From: JBGQAS01 sp964498605
GTDB lineage: Bacteria; Chloroflexota; Anaerolineae; Anaerolineales; Anaerolineaceae
Length of the DNA stretch: 28,228 nt
Assembly (NCBI GenBank): GCA_964498605.1
Contig: CAZCHK010000028.1
Span: 1-28,228, forward strand
Direction of reading: 5' to 3'
In this document: positions 15,507-21,870 of the stretch, one piece after another
How the letters are laid out: each line of letters starts with the position of its first letter
Position numbering within the stretch: position 1 is the stretch's first letter
Made by a program: the position numbers and the translations under genes
The notes under the pieces: model-generated
Databases searched by the model: none
What the model saw: only the letters and a program-made list of their open reading frames with translations
What the model was told of the DNA's origin: nothing

Positions 15507-17147
15507 ATGAACAAAAACACATTAAAGATCATCCCGCTGGGCGGCATGGGGGAAGTCGGGCGCAACATGATGGTCTATGAATATGACAACCAGATCCTGC
15601 TGGTAGACACGGGGATTATGTTTCCCGAGAACGACATGCTGGGAATTGATTACATTATCCCGGATTTTCAGTATGTCAAGGAACGCAAACAGATGGTGAA
15701 AGGCGTCATTGTCACCCACGGGCACGAAGATCATACGGGTGCCATTCATCATGTCATGGAAGACATTGATGCGCCTGTGTATGCCACGCCCCTCACGCGG
15801 GGATTTATTGAGCTGAAGCTGGCACGCAACGGGTTGACCTCCAGGGTGAATCTGAACACCATCCACGCCGGTGAAACGCTGCAGATTGGTCCTTTCAAGA
15901 TCGAAACATTCCATGTCTGCCATTCCGTCCCGGACGGCATCGGGCTGGGCATCACCACGCCGGCAGGCCTGATCGTTCACACCGGTGATTACAAATTCGA
16001 TCACACCCCTGTGGACAACTGGCCAAGCGATTACGCCAAGCTGGCAGAATTCTCAGAGCGCGGTGTGCTGGCGCTGCTGGCAGATTCCACCAACGCCGAA
16101 CGTCCAGGCTGGACGCCCTCGGAACGGGTGGTGGATGCTGCTTTTGATGACGTTTTCCGCGAAGCAAAGGGGCGCATCATCATTGCCAGTTTCGCTTCCC
16201 TGGTTTCGCGCATGCAGCAGGTGGCAGAGGCTGCCAGGCGTCACGGCCGCAAGCTGGCATTCGTCGGCACGTCCATGCTGGATAATTTTAAGATGGCGAC
16301 CAAACTGGGTTATTTGAATATCCCGGTCGAGCAGCTCGTCAGCATCGATGACACCCGGAAGATGGCAGATCACAAAGTTGTCATCATGTGCACCGGCTCG
16401 CAGGGAGAGCCTACTTCCATCCTGGGTCGCATCTCCACCGGGCGATCCAATCTGCTGGAGGTGAAACAAGGAGATACCATCGTTCTTTCTTCTCACCCAA
16501 TACCGGGCAACGAAGAGCATGTCTATCGCACCATCAACCGGCTCTTTGAACGCGGCGCGAATGTGCTCTATGAGGGGATCGCGGCAGTGCATGTCTCCGG
16601 TCACGCCAGCCAGGAAGAGATGAAGCTGCTCCTGCACCTGACCCGTCCCAAGTATCACCTGCCGATTCACGGGGAGATCCGTCATCTCAAGCAGCACGCT
16701 TTGCTTGCAGAGCAGGTCGGTGTTCCCGCGGAGAATATCATGCTGCTTGAGAATGGACAGGAAGTTCTTTTTGAAGATGGCAGGATGAAACGCGGCAAGA
16801 AGCACTCATCGGTCAACGTGTTTGTGGATGGCTCCGGCGTGGCAGGCATCGATGAAAAAGTCATGCGTGAGCGTGAAGTTCTGGCGCAGGACGGCATTGT
16901 CATCGCGCAGCTGCAGCTCAATCGACTGAACGGTCGCCTGCAGGGCGCAGCCGGATTAATCTCGCTAGGCTTTCTTGCCCAGGCCACCCTGGATGGCTAT
17001 CGGGAGGATATCACGCGCAAGATCAACGCTGTTCTGCACAACAAGGTGGAAGACAAGCGGAAAGCCATCGAGAGTTCACTGAGCGATTATTTCTACTCGG
17101 AGTTCCACCGGCGCCCCATCGTGCGCTGCGTCATCAATAAAAACTAA
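15507..17147 (+). CDS. rnj: Ribonuclease J
   Basis: A metallo-beta-lactamase/beta-CASP RNase with 5'-exonuclease and endonuclease activity in mRNA decay and RNA maturation. The 546 residues begin with LKIIPLGGMGEVGRNMMVYEY, as in RNase J1/J2. The metal motif is HGHEDH (~71-76). Further signatures are FHVCHSVPDGIG, HTGDYKFDHTP, LADSTNAERPGWTPSER, the beta-CASP MCTGSQGEP, and HVSGHASQEE. The C-terminal domain is present (RRPIVRCVI at the end). The ATG follows TGAGGT at six bases. It is convergent with pcm, 8 bp away, with no terminator between them. Confidence 0.96.
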   Translation: MNKNTLKIIPLGGMGEVGRNMMVYEYDNQILLVDTGIMFPENDMLGIDYIIPDFQYVKERKQMVKGVIVTHGHEDHTGAIHHVMEDIDAPVYATPLTRGFIELKLARNGLTSRVNLNTIHAGETLQIGPFKIETFHVCHSVPDGIGLGITTPAGLIVHTGDYKFDHTPVDNWPSDYAKLAEFSERGVLALLADSTNAERPGWTPSERVVDAAFDDVFREAKGRIIIASFASLVSRMQQVAEAARRHGRKLAFVGTSMLDNFKMATKLGYLNIPVEQLVSIDDTRKMADHKVVIMCTGSQGEPTSILGRISTGRSNLLEVKQGDTIVLSSHPIPGNEEHVYRTINRLFERGANVLYEGIAAVHVSGHASQEEMKLLLHLTRPKYHLPIHGEIRHLKQHALLAEQVGVPAENIMLLENGQEVLFEDGRMKRGKKHSSVNVFVDGSGVAGIDEKVMREREVLAQDGIVIAQLQLNRLNGRLQGAAGLISLGFLAQATLDGYREDITRKINAVLHNKVEDKRKAIESSLSDYFYSEFHRRPIVRCVINKN

Positions 17148-17155
17148 ACAGGCTG

Positions 17156-17818
17156 TTATTTGGCAGGTTCTTCGGCATTCCAGCCATATTCACCCCGCAG
17201 CGGCACGAAAACCACGGACAGGATATCTGTGACCTGCACGCTGCCGGCGAATTTGACAGCGCGTTGTAGCGTCTGGGAACCCTGAGAGCCGGTCGGAATG
17301 ACCATCCTGCCGCCTTCATCCAGCTGGTCCAGCAGAGGCTGCGGGATGCGCGGGGAGGCGGCCGTGACGATGATCCCATCGAAGGGAGACTGTTCGGGAA
17401 CTCCCCCGGAGCCGTCCCTGCAAATCACCACGACGTTGGAATACCCCAGGGCCTTCAGCCTGGTTCTTGCCGCTTCAGCCAGAGGGGGGTGACGTTCCAG
17501 CGTGATCACCTGCGCGCAGAGGAGGCTGAGAATGGCCGCCTGATACCCGGACCCCGTGCCGATCTCGAGCACCTTTTCAGGCCCTGTCAGTGTGAGCAGC
17601 TCGGTCATCAAACCAACGATGTAGGGCTGGGAGATCGTCTGACCCATGCCGATGGGCAGCGGAAAGTCGTCGTAGGCGTTCAGCTGTACATCTGGCGGGA
17701 CAAAGGCGTGCCGGGGTACCTGGCGCAACGCATCCAGAACGCGCTTGTCTTTCACCCCGCGGCGGGCTATCTGGTCGGAGACCATGTCCATCCTGGCCTG
17801 CAGAAAATCTCCGTTCAT
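17156..17818 (-). CDS. pcm: Protein-L-isoaspartate O-methyltransferase
   Basis: An S-adenosylmethionine-dependent enzyme that methylates isoaspartyl residues so that damaged proteins can be repaired. The 220-residue protein shows RHAFVPPDVQLNAYDDFPLPIG, GMGQTISQPYIVGLMTELL and the SAM-binding motif VLEIGTGSGYQ (83-93), all diagnostic of the family, then FDGIIVTAASPRIPQPLLDQL. The ATG at 17818 overlaps the mutY stop codon (ATGA), so translation is probably coupled. It is the last gene of the minus-strand operon that starts with the MBL-fold gene at 19869. Confidence 0.95.
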   Translation of the reverse strand: MNGDFLQARMDMVSDQIARRGVKDKRVLDALRQVPRHAFVPPDVQLNAYDDFPLPIGMGQTISQPYIVGLMTELLTLTGPEKVLEIGTGSGYQAAILSLLCAQVITLERHPPLAEAARTRLKALGYSNVVVICRDGSGGVPEQSPFDGIIVTAASPRIPQPLLDQLDEGGRMVIPTGSQGSQTLQRAVKFAGSVQVTDILSVVFVPLRGEYGWNAEEPAK

Positions 17819-18906
17819 GTGTCACTTGCCTTCACAGAGGTGACCAGGTCGCGGCTGATCATGCGGTCGACTTTTCCCATGGGATAATCCAGGGCAGCGT
17901 GCGGGTCGATCCAGCGCAGGTCCGCCACGCTGATGACCGAGGGTTCACTGTCATTGAGCGAGCAGTCATATGCGTGCACAGTGACGCGGAAGTGCGTGTA
18001 GGCATGGCGGTAGACTCCCAGTGCCTTGTGAATGACGATCCTGGCGCCCAACTCTTCCATGATTTCCCGGTGCAGCGCTTCTTCCAGTGTTTCTCCCGCT
18101 TCCTGCTTTCCGCCGGGGAACTCCCATAGTCCTCCCAGCAGTCCTTGCTGAGGTCGTTGCGTGATGAGCACCCTGTCCCCTCTGTGGATCACCGCGGCAG
18201 ACACGTTGTAATGCGGAACTGGCGGGCGTTTTTCCAGGTTAGGAAGCTGGTCGGTCATGTAGTTCTGCCGAGCGAAGCAGGATTCACTCAATGGACAGCT
18301 GAGACAGTCAGGATTGCGCGGCAGGCAGACCAGTGCGCCAAGGTCCATGAGAGCCTGGTTGTGGTCACCCGCTCTGCCCGGGGTCAGATGCTCACGCGCT
18401 AACTGCCACAGGCGTTTTTCCCCTTCGCGGGAACGGGCAGGCAGCCGCATTCCGGCGTAACGTGACAGAACGCGGCGGATGTTGCCATCCAGCGTGGCCT
18501 CATCCTGTCCGAACGCGATGGATGCGATGGCGCGGGCGGTGTAGGCGCCGATCCCGGGCAGCTTTTCCAGCTCTGCAATCGAACGAGGGAACTCACCCTG
18601 GTATTGGTCCATCAGAATGCGAGCGCAGCGGTGCAGATTACGGGCGCGGCTGTAATATCCCAGCCCTTCCCACGCCTTCAGTACAGTGATCTGGTCGGCC
18701 TCAGCCAGGCTCGCGGCATCCGGAAAGATGTTCATCCAGCGTGTGAAGTAGGGAAGAACCGTCTCGACGCGGGTCTGCTGGAGCATGATCTCGGAGATCC
18801 AGACTGCGTACGCCTCACGCTGGCCGCGCCAGGGAAGCTCGCGCGCGTGATGGTCGTACCACTTGAGGAGTTGCCGGCTGAGTTCACTCAAGGCAGTCCA
18901 CCCCAT
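17815..18906 (-). CDS. mutY: A/G-specific adenine glycosylase with intact Nudix box
   Basis: Removes adenine mispaired with 8-oxoguanine. Visible features: WISEIMLQQTRV with catalytic Glu39; WEGLGYYSRARNL; the helix-hairpin-helix LPGIGAYTARAIASIAFG; catalytic Asp140 in LDGNIRRVL; and the [4Fe-4S] ligands C194-x6-C201-x2-C204-x5-C210. The C-terminal domain (~232-363) is MutT-like and, unlike in E. coli MutY, keeps the complete Nudix signature from Gly265 to about Ala288 (G-x5-E-x7-REIMEELGA). It might therefore also hydrolyse nucleotides, but it may act only in 8-oxoG recognition as in other MutY proteins. The start lies two bases from the stop of the upstream 100-residue gene, and pcm overlaps its end. 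Confidence 0.94.
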   Translation of the reverse strand: MGWTALSELSRQLLKWYDHHARELPWRGQREAYAVWISEIMLQQTRVETVLPYFTRWMNIFPDAASLAEADQITVLKAWEGLGYYSRARNLHRCARILMDQYQGEFPRSIAELEKLPGIGAYTARAIASIAFGQDEATLDGNIRRVLSRYAGMRLPARSREGEKRLWQLAREHLTPGRAGDHNQALMDLGALVCLPRNPDCLSCPLSESCFARQNYMTDQLPNLEKRPPVPHYNVSAAVIHRGDRVLITQRPQQGLLGGLWEFPGGKQEAGETLEEALHREIMEELGARIVIHKALGVYRHAYTHFRVTVHAYDCSLNDSEPSVISVADLRWIDPHAALDYPMGKVDRMISRDLVTSVKASDT

Positions 18907-18908
18907 GA

Positions 18909-19211
18909 TCAGAATTGAAATGTTTTTTTGGCTTCAGCGATCTTTAGTGTGAAATTTTGCACGAACGGCGCAAGCTGCTCCTGAAGATTCTTCCAGGCGT
19001 CTGATGAAAGCACCCTTTTCACTTCCTGGGTGTTGGGCAGGCTGGCGCCGATGAGGATTTGGGGCTGTTTGCCAAACGCGGTCGCCCAGGCATCATCCAG
19101 GTGGAAGCCCAGTTTTTCCAAACCGGGTATGAACTCGCGGATCACGAACTCAAAATACTCACGTTCCTTCTCGGGGGTGATGTCCCAGGTCATGATCACT
19201 TTGAATTGCAT
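18909..19211 (-). CDS. Conserved-looking 100-residue protein, function unknown
   Basis: A small soluble protein (MQFKVIMTWDITPEKEREYFEF...). The pattern of a beta strand, a long helix with EFIPGLEKLGFHLDDAW, ILIGASLPNTQEVKRVLSSDAWKNL and a final helix is like dimeric alpha-beta-barrel (NIPSNAP/ABM-like) proteins; this is inferred from the pattern only. It lies 4 bp after the MBL-fold gene and 2 bp before mutY, so it is in the middle of a four-gene operon. There is no strong ribosome binding site and translation is probably coupled. The tight packing makes it a credible real gene. Confidence 0.75.
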   Translation of the reverse strand: MQFKVIMTWDITPEKEREYFEFVIREFIPGLEKLGFHLDDAWATAFGKQPQILIGASLPNTQEVKRVLSSDAWKNLQEQLAPFVQNFTLKIAEAKKTFQF

Positions 19212-19215
19212 CGTT

Positions 19216-19869
19216 TTACTCGTGGGAGTACTCCAGCGCGATGATCCTGGTCTCTTCGGGGAAAGAGCCTGTGCTGGTCAGCTTGAGGGTGGGCAGTGTC
19301 TCCACTTTTTCCTGCCCCATCTCTTTGAGGAATTTTGACAGCGGTTCCAGGTCCCCGTTCGTCGCGGGGGTCTGGTAGTGCATGGGGATGACGATGTTGG
19401 GTTCAAGCAGGCTGACCACCTCGGCGGCTTTGGCGGCGTTCAGACTGCCCTCTCCGCCACCGCAGGGAACCAGCAGGATGTGCACAGGGCCAAGCGCCTC
19501 CACTTCCGTCTGCGTAGGCACCTTGGTCATGTCTCCCAGGTGCAGCACATTCAGCCCGTTAAAATCGAACAGGTACAGCGTGTTGCGCGGTTCATTCGCT
19601 TCCGCCTTGGTGTGGCCGTTCGTCTGTACGCCAGTGATGAACACACCGCCGATCTCGAATTCACAGGGACCCGTGATGACATGGCTTTTACCGGTCACCG
19701 CCGAAACATGATTGTGGCTGGGGCTGTCGTGGCTGATGGTCACGATGTCCGCTTTGAGCTTGAGGGGCTGGTAACCCAACCTGGTGTGATCATAGGGGTC
19801 GGTCACCACGCTTGCCAGACCGCGCTCCATGATGCGAAAGCAGGAATGTCCATACCAGTTAATTTCCAT
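19216..19869 (-). CDS. MBL-fold hydrolase, UPF0173-like, with altered metal motif
   Basis: A 217-residue metallo-beta-lactamase-fold protein of the type often annotated as UPF0173 or as a UlaG-like hydrolase (MEINWYGHSCFRI at the start, LHLGDMTKVP, VPCGGGEGSLNAAKAAEVV, VIPMHYQT). In most relatives the first metal motif is HxHxDH. Here the corresponding segment is SHDSPSHNH, so the second His and the Asp are replaced by Ser, and metal binding may be changed. I chose the ATG at 19869 because GGAGG lies five bases upstream. A more upstream GTG at 19887 falls inside the predicted -10 box. It is the first gene of the operon leading to mutY and pcm. Confidence 0.85.
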   Translation of the reverse strand: MEINWYGHSCFRIMERGLASVVTDPYDHTRLGYQPLKLKADIVTISHDSPSHNHVSAVTGKSHVITGPCEFEIGGVFITGVQTNGHTKAEANEPRNTLYLFDFNGLNVLHLGDMTKVPTQTEVEALGPVHILLVPCGGGEGSLNAAKAAEVVSLLEPNIVIPMHYQTPATNGDLEPLSKFLKEMGQEKVETLPTLKLTSTGSFPEETRIIALEYSHE

Positions 19870-19886
19870 GCAGCCTCCAACCCTCA

Positions 19887-19892
19887 ATTATA
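19887..19892 (-). promoter_or_regulatory. -10 box of the MBL-mutY-pcm operon
   Basis: A perfect TATAAT on the minus strand 17 bp upstream of the ATG at 19869. The -35 region is weak (ATTCCT-like). The predicted start leaves a ~10-nt leader carrying GGAGG. Confidence 0.5.
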
Positions 19893-19933
19893 CAGCAGAT
19901 AAAAATTGGAGAGGAATGCTCAGGACCTGCGGC

Positions 19934-19946
19934 AAGGAGTCTCCTT
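19934..19946. promoter_or_regulatory. 13-bp palindrome in divergent intergenic region
   Basis: AAGGAGTCTCCTT is a perfect inverted repeat around a central T. It sits between the outward-facing -10 boxes at 19887-19892 (-) and 19986-19991 (+). The arms are too close for a stable long RNA stem, so a DNA-binding site is more likely than a terminator. Confidence 0.35.
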
Positions 19947-19977
19947 AAATTAGATAAAAAAAAGATGATGATAAATA

Positions 19978-19991
19978 TTGACATGTATAAT
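19978..19991 (+). promoter_or_regulatory. Possible promoter of the receptor cassette
   Basis: A perfect TATAAT (19986-19991) directly follows TTGACA (19978-19983). The two are only 2 bp apart, so they cannot act together. TATAAT as the -10, with a start near 19998, is preferred. GGAGGAGAG then precedes the ATG at 20038. Confidence 0.4.
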
Positions 19992-20037
19992 TAACCCTGT
20001 TGAACTGGTAAAGAGTATATCGGAGGAGAGAGCTGAA

Positions 20038-20316
20038 ATGAGTGAGACCCGCGCACCAGGTCGCGCCTGGAAGGTGATATCCAAAATCCTATCATTCGTT
20101 ATCCCGATGATCATCAGCATTGGCATTGGCTGGTTGATCGGCAGGCTGGCGCAACCGCTCAGTCCAGACGTGGATGCCCTATTAAAAGGCCTTGCGCTGC
20201 CTCAGAATGCCCTGTGGCAAAAACGCTTCTGGCAGCTGGTGGCGTTCCTGGCTGGACTGCTGGTGTCGATGTTGGTCGGACTGATGCTGAATCCCCGGCG
20301 ACAGAGGGTCAGGTGA
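20038..20316 (+). CDS. Small two-TM membrane protein, function unknown
   Basis: A 92-residue protein with two hydrophobic helices: FVIPMIISIGIGWLIGRLA and LVAFLAGLLVSMLVGLML. They are separated by ~30 polar residues, and the protein ends in the basic NPRRQRVR. Both ends are basic, suggesting a hairpin with both termini in the cytoplasm. The ATG at 20038 has GGAGGAGAG upstream; an upstream TTG in the same frame lies in the promoter. Its TGA overlaps the GTG of the next gene (GTGA), so it is translationally linked to the receptor-like proteins. I recognise no family. Confidence 0.75.
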   Translation: MSETRAPGRAWKVISKILSFVIPMIISIGIGWLIGRLAQPLSPDVDALLKGLALPQNALWQKRFWQLVAFLAGLLVSMLVGLMLNPRRQRVR

Positions 20317-21845
20317 GAATCCTCGGTAGGTCACTGGCCTGCCTTGTTTTTTTGTGTGCGGTTGCATTCACGCCCGTATTTGCTCAGGATGATGAGGTCT
20401 GGACAGATGCTTCTGATCTGTTGGGACAGCACCCGGAGATCATCGCCAACACTCTCACGCGTGTGGGGGTGACTCCGAACGCAGGTGTTTTTTATGCAGG
20501 CTACGAGTTCTGGGGGGAAGAATTTAAAAATTATTGGGCGCATGACCAGGAGGCTTGGGTTACTAGCCAGCATACAGATTATTTGTGGTTTACCGGGGAT
20601 ATTGAAGACCCTGATGATTTTTTATATTCACACATTGGTGACGCGTCGCATTTGACACTTTTGGTTCATAAAGACTACTACCTGGATGGATATCGGGTGC
20701 TGATCTGGAAATACAAATATGATTCAGGTTACACGAAAGATGTGGGTTATAGTGTTTATGGTCTCGTCGAACTGCCAAGCCGCTATGGATACTGGCAGGG
20801 ATTCGAAATAGGGGAAAACTGTGAGGATAGTTGTGGCGTCCACATGCCGGATATGGAGGATGTCATTTCCAGTTTTATTGTGACGCTGAAAGATTTTGGC
20901 TTGACCACGGCACCGGAGCTTGCCACACAGCAGGCTGCCCTGCCTACCCCGACAACATACATCTATGAAGCACCACCTCTCGAACCGTCGGAGCTTACCG
21001 AAGGCAACGCTGAGGATGCGCTGGAAGATACTGCGACCGCACAAGGTGAGGATCTGGCGGAAAGCGCGGTCATCACGGCCGCGATTGGAGCCGCCTTGGG
21101 AGCCGCGCTCATTGTCATGCTGCGCGGCCTTCCGCCAAAGCCACCAGAACTGACGCGATCACCGATTTCTGGCCGAATGGTCAACGAGGATGAACTGCTT
21201 CACGAGCAGAGCCTGGTCGAACAGGGTTTTGTTTACAACCCGAAGAAAGAAGGTTTTGATTATGTCCCGCAGGCGGAGAAGACCTTCACGCCGGTGCGCT
21301 CCGCCCTGCAGCCCGACCTGGAAAAGATCACTGCGGATGCCAAAACGCGCAGGCAGGCCATCGCGTGGAAAGCGAAAACGAACATCCGCGCAGCGTATGA
21401 AGAGGACATGCAGCGTTATCAGATCGATTATCACATGGCCATGGCAGAGGCTGCCCATTGGAACCGCGCGCTCGTGATCTATACGCTGGTCGAAAAAGGA
21501 GCCGACATTGCCATCGACACGCTGGCCGTGATCCCGGGCGGAAAGGTGATTAAAGAAGTATACGGCACGGGCAAGGCGGCGATCAAGTTCATGAACACAG
21601 CCAAGGATCGGGGTGTGACCGTGGCCATCCTGCAGTACGGTGTGGACAAGCTGGCGGACGATGCCATGAGCAAGATACCGGTCCCATTCAAGAAGAACGG
21701 GGATGGTTCCCTGGTCGACTCCCTGGGGAACGCGCTGAGCCAGGATGTCGCCAAAGGCAACCTCAGCATTGCTGACGCAAGCGATCCCACCCCTACATTT
21801 TCGCTGTACAACGGCATCCTGGGTGAGGGACAGAACCTGCCCTAG
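20313..21845 (+). CDS. Receptor-like single-TM protein A, function unknown
   Basis: A 510-residue protein. Order: a signal peptide ending in VFA before QDDE (~1-24); an extracytoplasmic domain (~25-215) with GVTPNA (~51), a DGYRVLIW strand (~125) and a GxHMPDME segment (~175); a Pro/Thr and acidic linker; a TM helix (~253-272) followed by Arg/Lys (positive-inside, so the C-terminus is cytoplasmic); RSPISGRMV; and a helical conserved block (~319-475) that is encoded by DNA identical to that in the next gene. The last ~35 residues differ but end in the shared GILGEGQ. The GTG start at 20313 overlaps the preceding stop, and AGAGG lies upstream. I recognise no family. Hydrophobic turns in the block (LAVIPGGKVIKEVYGTGKAA) recall pre-toxin or membrane-active helices, but this is weak. 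Confidence 0.85.
   Translation: MRILGRSLACLVFLCAVAFTPVFAQDDEVWTDASDLLGQHPEIIANTLTRVGVTPNAGVFYAGYEFWGEEFKNYWAHDQEAWVTSQHTDYLWFTGDIEDPDDFLYSHIGDASHLTLLVHKDYYLDGYRVLIWKYKYDSGYTKDVGYSVYGLVELPSRYGYWQGFEIGENCEDSCGVHMPDMEDVISSFIVTLKDFGLTTAPELATQQAALPTPTTYIYEAPPLEPSELTEGNAEDALEDTATAQGEDLAESAVITAAIGAALGAALIVMLRGLPPKPPELTRSPISGRMVNEDELLHEQSLVEQGFVYNPKKEGFDYVPQAEKTFTPVRSALQPDLEKITADAKTRRQAIAWKAKTNIRAAYEEDMQRYQIDYHMAMAEAAHWNRALVIYTLVEKGADIAIDTLAVIPGGKVIKEVYGTGKAAIKFMNTAKDRGVTVAILQYGVDKLADDAMSKIPVPFKKNGDGSLVDSLGNALSQDVAKGNLSIADASDPTPTFSLYNGILGEGQNLP
21265..21738 (+). repeat. 474-bp direct repeat, copy 1 (inside protein A gene)
   Basis: This stretch is identical base for base to 22847-23320 (offset 1582 bp). 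Identity stops abruptly on both sides although the flanks are still homologous or functionally equivalent. It encodes residues ~319-475 of protein A. Confidence 0.97.
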
Positions 21846-21870
21846 ATGGTTGCATAAAAAGGACCAGAAC

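Noticed and set aside
19978..20037. Upstream TTG start for the two-TM protein
   Set aside because: It lies in the promoter-like TTGACA/TATAAT region and has no ribosome binding site; the ATG at 20038 has a strong GGAGGAGAG.
20313..20400. Lipoprotein signal (lipobox) in proteins A and B
   Set aside because: Cys residues occur in the hydrophobic parts (SLAC, FLLCS), but the residues before them do not fit the lipobox, and normal cleavage sites (VFA, VQG) are present.
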